Origin: Dialister sp. | Lineage (GTDB): Bacteria; Bacillota; Negativicutes; Veillonellales; Dialisteraceae | NCBI GenBank assembly: GCA_022722495.1 | Contig: JAIJLI010000161.1 | Location: forward strand, 1 to 5,535 | Length of the DNA: 5,535 bases | Direction: 5' to 3' | Shown here: positions 1 through 4,581 of the stretch, in pieces | How positions within the stretch are numbered: position 1 is the stretch's first letter | Layout: the number at the start of each line of letters is the position of its first letter | Program-made: the position numbers and the translations under genes | Notes under the pieces: model-generated | The model's database searches: none | What the model was told of the DNA's origin: nothing | What the model saw: only the letters and a program-made list of their open reading frames with translations

Positions 1-34
1 ATATTTCCTTGGGGGGGCGAGGAGGCTCTCTGCC

Positions 35-64
35 TTGAATAAAAAATATATTTTCTATTATAAT
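35..64 (+). promoter_or_regulatory. Sigma-A-type promoter of the LytTR regulator gene
   Basis: TTGAAT (35-40) and a perfect TATAAT (59-64) are separated by 18 bp of A/T-rich sequence. A start about 7 bases downstream of the -10 box would give a leader of roughly 20 nt, which includes the strong GAGGAGG ribosome binding site just before the ATG at 92. This argues against using the in-frame TTG at 35, which is the first base of the -35 box itself. Confidence 0.75.
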
Positions 65-91
65 ATGAGAAGCAAGAGAGGAGGAGTGGCG

Positions 92-820
92 ATGCTTCTG
101 GCAGGGATTATCAGTCACAGCGAAGAGACGGCCGGACTCATCCGGCGTTTTCTGGGAGAGATGACGCGCTCCAGGGGGCTGTCGCTCTCCTGCGTGTCGT
201 ATGACAACAGCTACGCCTTTCTGGGCGACTGGCGACGCGGGGAGGAGCGCTTCGACCTGCTCTTTTGGGATCTGTCCTTTTTGCCCGAGGGGGCGATGCA
301 GACGGCAGCCGATGTGCGGGAGCGGTGGAGTGATACGGAAATGGTCTTTCTTGCAGAGGATGACAGCCGCGCACTCGCTGCCTTCCGTCTGGGGGCGCAG
401 CACTACCTGCTCCTTCCAGCGACGGAGGCGGAGGTGAGAGAGGCCATCGATCGCTGCCTTTCCGCACTGGAGGGGAGCTGGCGGCGGAAGGTGCTTCTCA
501 AGACGGCCGATGGCTGGCGCTCGGTCGCGCTGGCAGACATAGAAGCGGTGATCTCCGAAGATCATGTGCAGCGCCTGTATCTTTCCGGCGGCGAGGAGCT
601 CTGCCTTTCATCGACGCTCTCTTCCCTGACGGAAAGGCTCAGGGGACGGAGTGCTTTCCATTTCCTTTCGCCGGGGCGCGGCATACTCGTCAATGCGGAG
701 CGGGTGAAGGCGATCGGGCAGGATACACTGACGCTCGAAGGCGGCCGCGAGCTTCCCTTGGTGAAGCGGAAGGCGGGCATCTTCCGCAGGGAATGGGAGA
801 AGGCACTCTGCCGGGTATGA
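92..820 (+). CDS. LytTR-family response regulator with degenerate receiver domain
   Basis: This 242-residue protein has the two-domain plan of AgrA/LytR-type cytoplasmic regulators. Residues 1-125 resemble a CheY-like receiver: FDLLFWD ends in Asp60 at the phospho-acceptor position, and AFRLGAQHYLLLP (97-109) matches the end of a receiver. Residues about 133-240 resemble a LytTR DNA-binding domain, with FHFLSPGRGILVN (189-201) in the place of the family's F-x-R-x-HRS-x-x-VN signature. The receiver is odd. The N-terminal acidic pair that binds Mg is replaced by Ser-His-Ser, and the conserved Lys before Pro is Leu108. Phosphorylation may therefore be lost or atypical (inference). The start at 92 is preferred because GAGGAGG lies 5-7 bases upstream and a promoter occupies 35-64; in-frame TTG (35) and ATG (65) lack ribosome binding sites. 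No histidine kinase gene is present in the window, and no terminator follows. Confidence 0.8.
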   Translation: MLLAGIISHSEETAGLIRRFLGEMTRSRGLSLSCVSYDNSYAFLGDWRRGEERFDLLFWDLSFLPEGAMQTAADVRERWSDTEMVFLAEDDSRALAAFRLGAQHYLLLPATEAEVREAIDRCLSALEGSWRRKVLLKTADGWRSVALADIEAVISEDHVQRLYLSGGEELCLSSTLSSLTERLRGRSAFHFLSPGRGILVNAERVKAIGQDTLTLEGGRELPLVKRKAGIFRREWEKALCRV

Positions 821-833
821 GAGCGGGAAGGGG

Positions 834-870
834 CAGCTGGTGACTAGGAGACAAGAGACTAAGAGACATC
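834..870. repeat. Degenerate 7/8-mer tandem array, copy 1
   Basis: Units read CAGCTGG, TGACTAG, GAGACAA, GAGACTAA, GAGACATC. The array begins 13 bases after the stop codon of the LytTR gene. It passes from a 7-base to an 8-base unit, as do the copies at 3301 and 5304, and ends in GAGACATCA exactly like the copy at 3301-3344. Confidence 0.8.
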
Positions 871-919
871 ATATCCCGTGCACTTTTCCGCGTTCCCCAT
901 CTGTCTTTCATACCATAGT

Positions 920-1092
920 CACCCTATCCGCCCCTACGGGGCACCTTCCCTCGAGGGGAAGGCTGACGGTACGGGAATAGCATCATCTCATAAAGTCTTC
1001 GGGCATCGCCCCATAAATATTTGCGGCGTAGCCGCTACTAATTTGCCTTCCCCATCGGGGAAGGGGGGACTGCGTCAGCGGTGGATAGGGTG
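920..1092. mobile_element. 173-bp MITE-like element with terminal inverted repeats
   Basis: The ends are a perfect 10-bp inverted repeat, CACCCTATCC (920-929) and GGATAGGGTG (1083-1092). Inside are strong hairpins: GCCCC-TAC-GGGGC (930-942), CCTTCCC/GGGGAAGG around 944-962, GCGGC-GTA-GCCGC (1023-1035) and CCTTCCCC-ATC-GGGGAAGG (1046-1064). There is no internal coding capacity, so it would be non-autonomous. A related 5' half lies at 3450-3537. No clear target-site duplication is visible, so transposition is inferred only from the structure and the second copy. Confidence 0.65.
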
Positions 1093-1155
1093 CTTTCGTA
1101 AATCGTCGACTTGAGACGCTCCTTCCCACTCTCTTTCATACCGCCACTACCTCCG

Positions 1156-1206
1156 TAGAATCCATAGAACCCGTAGAACCTGTTGAACCCTTGAACCCCT
1201 GAACCC
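1156..1206. repeat. 9-mer tandem array (TAGAACCCA type), copy 1
   Basis: Units run TAGAATCCA, TAGAACCCG, TAGAACCTG, then slip to TTGAACCC, TTGAACCCC, TGAACCC. The array ends about 8 bases before the AAAGGAG ribosome binding site of the gene at 1226, so if transcribed from upstream it would form part of that gene's 5' leader. A matching array precedes the gene at 3592. Confidence 0.8.
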
Positions 1207-1225
1207 TGAAACGAAAGGAGACGCC

Positions 1226-1741
1226 ATGGCATCCCGATTTCTGCATGATCCGAAGTACGCACTGACATATGGGCTTTTGGCACTGCTGCTCCTTTTGTCC
1301 GGCGGTCTTCTTTTCCGGGAGGCGGGGCAGCTGCGGGAGAGGGCGGAAGGGATGGCTGCGGAGAATCAGCTCCTGCTGTCGTATCGGCACGCAGAGCGGG
1401 ATGCGGCGCATCTGGATCTCCTTTCGTCGCTCTTTCAAAAGGCACCGGCTTCGGCCTATGGGAAGCTGCTCGAGGAGGCAGGCGTCTCCGTGGAAGAGAT
1501 CTCAGAGGAGAAGGATGGAAATTTTCATAAAATTCATGTAGTTGGCACTGGCAGTTTTTCACAAATTGTCCGCGGCTTTGATATAATAAAAAGCAAAGAA
1601 GTGTGGAATGCGGTGAAGCTCGTCCGATTGAAACGGGAAGGGACGGTCTTGTCCTTTGCGCTCGAGATCACTGCATTTCAAAGCCGAGGTACCTATGAAG
1701 AAGAGAAATATCGTACTGATCGGTCCGATGGGGACCGGTAA
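1226..1741 (+). CDS. PilO/GspM-like single-pass inner-membrane protein (tentative)
   Basis: The 171-residue product has a short N-terminal segment, one hydrophobic helix (about residues 12-30, very Leu-rich), a charged heptad-like stretch (about 31-65) suited to a coiled coil, and a C-terminal mixed alpha/beta region. The part reading GTGSFSQIVRGFDIIKSKEVW, followed by a beta-rich LSFALEITAF, resembles the ferredoxin-like domain of PilO and GspM, inner-membrane assembly proteins of type IV pili and type II secretion. The start is supported by AAAGGAG five bases before the ATG. The last 15 codons overlap the start of the next gene by 47 bp. Such a gene normally follows pilM and pilN; here it stands alone behind a repeat-rich gap. 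The adjacent aroK-like gene recalls proteobacterial pilMNOPQ-aroKB. The family call rests on topology and a short motif; a generic membrane-anchored protein remains possible. Confidence 0.5.
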   Translation: MASRFLHDPKYALTYGLLALLLLLSGGLLFREAGQLRERAEGMAAENQLLLSYRHAERDAAHLDLLSSLFQKAPASAYGKLLEEAGVSVEEISEEKDGNFHKIHVVGTGSFSQIVRGFDIIKSKEVWNAVKLVRLKREGTVLSFALEITAFQSRGTYEEEKYRTDRSDGDR

Positions 1742-2237
1742 AAGCAGAGCGGCGAAGATCCTGGCTGATGGGCTGGATTGGCAGCTTGCGGACACAGACC
1801 GCATGATGGAGCGGGATACGGGGATGAAGATCGCCGACTTCTATCGCGATGCGGGGGCAGAGGCCTTCGCGGAAAAGGAAATGCAGGTGATCAGCCGCGT
1901 CCGTTACTACCATGAAGCGGTGATCGCGATGGGGGGCAATTACCCCATGACGGAAGAGAAATTTCACCTCCTTGCGGAGCATGGCGTGATGGTGCTGCTC
2001 TATGCGAAGCCGTACCGCCTCGCAGAGCGGGTGCGCCGCCGCATCGGCAAGCGTCCGACCATGGACTATTCCGACGTGGATGGCTACGTGCGGCAGATGC
2101 TGCGGAAATGGGCGAAGTGGCGCGACCGTGTGGATGTGGTCATCAATACGACCAACTGCCACCCGGAGCAGACCGCGATCCTGATCGCCCGCTATCTGGA
2201 CCAGCATCATGTGGAGTTCGCTGAGCGGAGATTGTGA
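1695..2237 (+). CDS. Divergent shikimate-kinase-like P-loop kinase
   Basis: The 180-residue protein has the size and order of shikimate kinase (shikimate + ATP to shikimate-3-phosphate, fifth enzyme after DAHP synthase in the aromatic pathway). The Walker A loop GPMGTGKS is at 10-17 and the DTD motif at 33-35, where the second Asp normally contacts shikimate. AGAEAFAEKE (53-62) aligns with the family's GEEGFRxRE, GG at 80-81, a lid Arg-Pro at 120-121 and a late Arg137. Two family residues differ: the shikimate-binding Arg of FRxxE is Ala59, and the GGG loop reads GGN (Asn82). The fold is therefore clear but the substrate is in doubt. The ATG at 1695 has a modest GAGG site five bases upstream and lies inside the preceding gene, suggesting translational coupling; an upstream alternative start would lengthen the overlap. 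Phosphofructokinase follows 52 bases after the stop. Confidence 0.75.
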   Translation: MKKRNIVLIGPMGTGKSRAAKILADGLDWQLADTDRMMERDTGMKIADFYRDAGAEAFAEKEMQVISRVRYYHEAVIAMGGNYPMTEEKFHLLAEHGVMVLLYAKPYRLAERVRRRIGKRPTMDYSDVDGYVRQMLRKWAKWRDRVDVVINTTNCHPEQTAILIARYLDQHHVEFAERRL

Positions 2238-2289
2238 TAAAGGGTGCAGCTTCCATTCCTGATTTCTTATCTATGAGGAGGCAACTATC

Positions 2290-3261
2290 ATGAAACGACT
2301 GGCTGTATTGACCAGCGGCGGTGATGCACAGGGCATGAATGCAGCTGTGAGAAGCGTTGTCCGGACGGCGCTTGCCATGGACGCCGAGATATATGGCATT
2401 GAGCGTGGCTATGCAGGACTTCTGGATGAAGACATCACGCCGATGACTTCGGCGTCTGTGGGCGGGATCGTGCTGCGCGGCGGGACGATGCTGCGCACGG
2501 CGCGCTGTCAGGCTTTCTTTGAACGGAAGAATCAGATCCAAGCGGCGGATATTTTAAGGAAGCACGGCATCGACGGGCTCGTTGTCATCGGCGGCGACGG
2601 CTCTGTGCAGGGGGCAGAGGTTTTGACGCACCTCGGCATCCCGACAGTGACGGTACCGGGTACCATTGATAACGACATGCATGGGACGGATGAGACCATC
2701 GGTCATGATACGGCGGTGAACGTGGTCGTTTCTGCCGTGAGCCGCATCCGCGACAGTGCGTCTGCCCACGAACGTGCTGCCATTGTGGAGGTCATGGGAC
2801 GTTTCGCGGGACACATCGCACTCGATGCGGGCCTTGCCTGCGGAGCAGAGTACATCCTGGTGCCGGAGGTACCCTTTGAACGGGAGAAGCTGGCTCGGAG
2901 CCTCGAGGCGCAGATGAAGCTGGGACGGACGAACAGCATCATCATCTGTGCGGAAGGCGCGGACGATGCCCGCTCGCTGGGGGAGTGGCTGAAAGAGCAT
3001 ACAAAGATCGACGTCTGTACGACTACGCTCGGCTTCATCCAGCGCGGCGGCCAGCCGACGGCCAGAGACTGCCAGCTCGGCTCCGTCCTGGGCGCGTGCG
3101 CGGTGACTGCGCTCCTCCGGGGAGAGACCGGCGCACTCATCGGTATGCATAGAGGCCGCGTGCGCATTCTTTCCTACGAAGAGGCAAAAAAAGAGAAAGA
3201 ACCATTCCGCAGAGATCTCTACGATCTCGCCGTCATGCTGGGAGCGACGGGGATGGAATAA
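2290..3261 (+). CDS. pfkA: ATP-type 6-phosphofructokinase (PfkA family) with altered F6P and effector sites
   Basis: The 323-residue product aligns without gaps in the numbering to E. coli PfkA, the glycolytic enzyme making fructose-1,6-bisphosphate. Conserved features are GGDAxG (10-15), R72, GGDGS (101-105), PGTIDND (123-129) with catalytic Asp127 and Asp129, R154, R162, MGR (169-171), E222 and QRGG (251-254). Gly104 and Gly124 mark it as ATP- rather than pyrophosphate-dependent. Unusual substitutions are Cys243 and Phe249, where E. coli has the fructose-6-phosphate ligands Arg243 and His249. The effector-site positions are Ser54, Gly59, Leu211 and Arg213 in place of Arg54, Asp59, Lys211 and Lys213, while R21, R25 and E187 remain. 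Allosteric control by ADP/PEP is probably lost or changed (inference). GAGGAGG lies 8 bases before the ATG. No promoter is evident in the 52-bp gap upstream, so it is likely read with the kinase-like gene and ended by the terminator at 3265. Confidence 0.9.
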   Translation: MKRLAVLTSGGDAQGMNAAVRSVVRTALAMDAEIYGIERGYAGLLDEDITPMTSASVGGIVLRGGTMLRTARCQAFFERKNQIQAADILRKHGIDGLVVIGGDGSVQGAEVLTHLGIPTVTVPGTIDNDMHGTDETIGHDTAVNVVVSAVSRIRDSASAHERAAIVEVMGRFAGHIALDAGLACGAEYILVPEVPFEREKLARSLEAQMKLGRTNSIIICAEGADDARSLGEWLKEHTKIDVCTTTLGFIQRGGQPTARDCQLGSVLGACAVTALLRGETGALIGMHRGRVRILSYEEAKKEKEPFRRDLYDLAVMLGATGME

Positions 3262-3264
3262 AGC

Positions 3265-3299
3265 AAAGCGGCGCACTGTTCGTATGGCGCCGCTTTTTT
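3265..3299 (+). terminator. Rho-independent terminator after phosphofructokinase
   Basis: A perfect 10-bp stem AAAGCGGCGC (3265-3274) pairs with GCGCCGCTTT (3287-3296) across a 12-base loop, followed by a run of six T (3294-3299). It begins three bases after the stop codon. It is the only clear intrinsic terminator in the window. Confidence 0.9.
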
Positions 3300-3300
3300 A

Positions 3301-3344
3301 TGACTGGTAGCTAGGGATTGGGGACTAAGAGACCAGGAGACATC
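3301..3344. repeat. Degenerate 7/8-mer tandem array, copy 2
   Basis: Units read TGACTGG, TAGCTAG, GGATTGG, GGACTAA, then the 8-mers GAGACCAG and GAGACATC. The array starts immediately after the T-run of the phosphofructokinase terminator. The 7-to-8 switch and the final GAGACATCA match copy 1. Confidence 0.8.
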
Positions 3345-3362
3345 AGACGTTCTCGTATCGTC

Positions 3363-3383
3363 ATTTCGAGCGAAGCGAGAAAT
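3363..3383. repeat. Dispersed hairpin repeat with GAA loop
   Basis: ATTTCGAGCGAAGCGAGAAA and the next T form an imperfect palindrome: outer ATTTC/GAAAT and inner GC/GC around a GAA loop. From memory, closely similar sequences recur between genes in many bacterial genomes; that could not be checked here. It sits in the segment present in this intergenic region but absent from the otherwise parallel region at 821-1225. Confidence 0.5.
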
Positions 3384-3449
3384 CTTTCTTGCAGTCCGAT
3401 AAACGACGCACCTCTCCGCATTTCCCCGCTCTCTTTCATACCGCCAGTG

Positions 3450-3537
3450 CCCTATCCGCCCCTTCGGGGCACCTTTCCATAGGGAAAGGCTGGGGATACG
3501 AGAATGCCATGATCTCAAATGGCAGCGAAGTTGCCAC
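3450..3537. repeat. Partial copy of the 173-bp inverted-repeat element
   Basis: CCCTATCCGCCCCTTCGGGG and the following bases match the left half of the element at 920-1092, including the GCCCC/GGGGC hairpin, a CTTTCC/GGAAAG hairpin and a GATACGAGAAT stretch corresponding to GGTACGGGAAT. It ends with the hairpin GGCAGC-GAA-GTTGCC (3521-3535), equivalent to GCGGC-GTA-GCCGC in copy 1. The right arm and right terminal repeat are missing; the sequence runs directly into the 9-mer array instead. Confidence 0.65.
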
Positions 3538-3573
3538 TAGAACCCATAGAACCCATGGAACCCATAGAATCTG
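3538..3573. repeat. 9-mer tandem array (TAGAACCCA type), copy 2
   Basis: Four units in register: TAGAACCCA, TAGAACCCA, TGGAACCCA, TAGAATCTG. The array ends 6 bases before the AAAGGAG ribosome binding site of the gene at 3592, the same placement as copy 1 before the gene at 1226. Confidence 0.85.
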
Positions 3574-3591
3574 TTTACCAAAGGAGTCTTT

Positions 3592-4032
3592 ATGAAGAAG
3601 ATCATCGTCAGCGCCTGCCTTTTGGGGCGAAACTGCAAGTACAGCGGCGGAAACAATCGGAATGAAGCTGTGATCTCCTATGTGAAGGGGCGAGAGGTGA
3701 TCCCTGTCTGCCCGGAGGTCGCCGCCGGTATGCCGGTCCCGCGGCCGCCGGTGGAGCTTCGCGAGGGGCGTGTGATCTCCTGCGAAGGGAAGGATCTGGA
3801 TGCCGTGTATCGCGCCGGTGTCGCACGGACACTGGAATCGCTTGCGGGGGAAGAGATCGAGTGCGCGATCCTCAAGGCGAAAAGTCCCACCTGCGGGGTT
3901 CATGAGATCTATGACGGCACATTCAGCGGGAAAAAGATCAAGGGCCAAGGGCTCCTTGCGAAGGCGCTGCGTCGGGCGGGCGTGCGTGTGATGGATGAGG
4001 AGGATGTGGAATCAGGAGTGGCTGGTGACTAG
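3592..4032 (+). CDS. DUF523 / TudS-like Fe-S desulfidase family protein
   Basis: The 146-residue cytoplasmic protein carries the DUF523 signatures in order: VSACLLGRNCKYSGG (6-20), IPVCPEVAAGMPVPRPPVE (37-55), ILKAKSPTCG (93-102) and IYDGTFSG (106-113). Some standalone DUF523 proteins (TudS) are known as thiouracil or 4-thio-UMP desulfidases that use a [4Fe-4S] cluster held by three cysteines. Cys9, Cys40 and Cys101, with Glu42 and Ser98 nearby, fit those positions, so this activity is plausible but inferred. AAAGGAG lies five bases before the ATG. The C-terminal Gly-Val-Ala-Gly-Asp and the TAG stop are encoded by the beginning of a heptamer array (from 4019), so the original end of the gene was probably overwritten or extended. 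The gene appears to be a single-gene unit between the phosphofructokinase terminator and a repeat-rich gap. Confidence 0.88.
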   Translation: MKKIIVSACLLGRNCKYSGGNNRNEAVISYVKGREVIPVCPEVAAGMPVPRPPVELREGRVISCEGKDLDAVYRAGVARTLESLAGEEIECAILKAKSPTCGVHEIYDGTFSGKKIKGQGLLAKALRRAGVRVMDEEDVESGVAGD

Positions 4033-4105
4033 TGGCTAGGGATTAGGGATTGGGGATTAGGAGCCTCGAGTGACTAGTGACTGGTGACTGGTAGCTAGGG
4101 ATTAG
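4019..4105. repeat. Degenerate 7-mer tandem array, copy 3, entering the DUF523 gene
   Basis: Eleven 7-base units in two blocks. The first is TGGCTGG, TGACTAG, TGGCTAG, GGATTAG, GGATTGG, GGATTAG (4019-4060). A 10-base break GAGCCTCGAG follows, then TGACTAG, TGACTGG, TGACTGG, TAGCTAG, GGATTAG (4071-4105). The first two units form the last four codons plus the TAG stop of the DUF523 gene. Unlike the other copies it has no 8-mer section. Confidence 0.85.
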
Positions 4106-4194
4106 GTTTGCGATACGAGAAAACCGCCAGTTTCAAACCTTCGCGGCGCTTAGATCCTTCGACTCAGTTCTCCTATTTCAGATAAGCTATTTTT

Positions 4195-4358
4195 AAGGAA
4201 ACACTGATTAAATCGTTATCAGATTTCATTCTTGGATTTTTTATACAGAGCGAGGAGACATTCGACGCGAATAGCGAGCTATTTAAGGAGAATGTCGACG
4301 ACACTATGTATAAAAATCCATATGAAATCTGATTCTGCGATTGAATCAGCGTTTCCTT
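4195..4358. mobile_element. 164-bp palindromic MITE-like element
   Basis: The outer 21 bases of the two arms (from AAGGAAACACTGATTAAAT at 4195 and its counterpart ending GTTTCCTT at 4358) match at 19 of 21 positions. Inner blocks CAGATTTCAT, TGGATTTTT, ATACA and GACATTC also pair. The central palindrome AATAGC-GA-GCTATT (4270-4283) is centred at exactly the midpoint of the whole element. It has no internal gene. A target duplication is uncertain: TTAA before and TTTA after the GGAAAC/GTTTCC ends. As RNA it would fold into one long hairpin. Confidence 0.7.
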
Positions 4359-4408
4359 TACATACGACGTTTTTCTCCGCTCAGGATGACGAAATGCGCC
4401 GTACCACC

Positions 4409-4440
4409 ATTTCGCATTTCTCATTTCTAATTTCTCATTC
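4409..4440. repeat. ATTTCTC heptamer array
   Basis: Four and a half 7-base units: ATTTCGC, ATTTCTC, ATTTCTA, ATTTCTC, ATTC. This is a second 7-base tandem family, unrelated in sequence to TGACTAG, placed about 70 bases upstream of the promoter at 4512. Confidence 0.75.
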
Positions 4441-4511
4441 AAGCGAAGCTTTCATCCGCAATCAAAGGGCGATACGCCCCAGGGACGAACCCTGAACCCG
4501 TTCCCTTCCAT

Positions 4512-4540
4512 TTGACAAACTTGCTTTCTTTCCCTATAAT
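4512..4540 (+). promoter_or_regulatory. Consensus sigma-A promoter of the SIMPL gene
   Basis: Perfect TTGACA (4512-4517) and perfect TATAAT (4535-4540) are separated by 17 bp. Initiation near 4547 would give a leader of about 35 nt with AAAGGAGG (4567-4574) seven bases before the ATG at 4582. This predicts strong, largely constitutive expression; no operator is obvious. Confidence 0.92.
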
Positions 4541-4581
4541 GAAGAAAATGACCGTTAGTCAATTTTAAAGGAGGAAGACCT

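Larger units (their letters stand above)
821..1225. other. Gene-free region rich in repeats
   Basis: These 405 bases hold no convincing gene. In order they contain the 7/8-mer array (834-870), a spacer with CTTTCATACC (903-912), a 173-bp inverted-repeat element (920-1092), an 18-bp sequence CTCTCTTTCATACCGCCA (1129-1146) repeated exactly at 3429-3446, and the 9-mer array (1156-1206). A weak promoter for the next operon is possible at TTGAGA (1111-1116) with TTTCAT 17 bp later (1134-1139), but it is far from convincing. No terminator with a T-run was found for the preceding regulator gene. Confidence 0.7.
3262..3591. other. Intergenic region: terminator followed by repeat mosaic
   Basis: After the terminator this stretch repeats the order seen at 821-1225: 7/8-mer array (3301-3344), spacer with CTCTCTTTCATACCGCCA (3429-3446), half of the inverted-repeat element (3450-3537) and 9-mer array (3538-3573). 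Relative to the first region it carries about 60 extra bases around 3346-3410, which include the dispersed hairpin at 3363-3383. No convincing promoter for the gene at 3592 was found, although one must exist if the terminator is efficient. Confidence 0.65.
4033..4581. other. 549-bp gene-free region with several repeat types
   Basis: No credible gene is seen. The region holds most of the 7-mer array (to 4105), a CGATACGAGAA fragment (4110-4120) whose reverse complement occurs at 3350-3360, AGATCCTTCGACTCAG (4152-4167), the 164-bp palindromic element (4195-4358), CCGCTCAGGATGACG (4377-4391), an ATTTCTC array (4409-4440), an AAGC-GAA-GCTT hairpin (4441-4451), a CGAACCC-TGAACCC remnant like the 9-mer arrays (4486-4499), and the promoter at 4512-4540. 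Confidence 0.7.

Noticed and set aside
35..91. N-terminal extension of the LytTR gene from TTG at 35 or ATG at 65
   Set aside because: The TTG is part of the -35 box and the ATG at 65 directly follows the -10 box; neither has a ribosome binding site, whereas ATG 92 has GAGGAGG.
878..1114. Small open frame across the 173-bp element
   Set aside because: It is composed of element and spacer sequence, with no ribosome binding site and no recognisable protein features.
1038..1562. Minus-strand open frame with a Phe-Tyr-Gly repeat
   Set aside because: The repeat is the 9-mer array read backwards; the frame lies antisense to the PilO-like gene and has no supporting ribosome binding site or family motif.
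2290..3261. Pyrophosphate-dependent phosphofructokinase
   Set aside because: Positions 104 and 124 are both Gly (GGDGS, PGTIDND), the ATP-type pattern, rather than the Asp and Lys of PPi enzymes.
2554..3276. Long minus-strand open frame (240 codons) opposite phosphofructokinase
   Set aside because: It is antisense to a strongly conserved gene, overlaps the terminator and shows no recognisable motif; it is a GC-rich shadow.
4019..4105. CRISPR-like array
   Set aside because: Units are only 7 bases, directly abutting and degenerate, with no unique spacers and no cas genes.
4173..4495. Small open frames on both strands across the palindromic element
   Set aside because: They are translations of the inverted repeat and the ATTTCTC array, without a ribosome binding site or motif.
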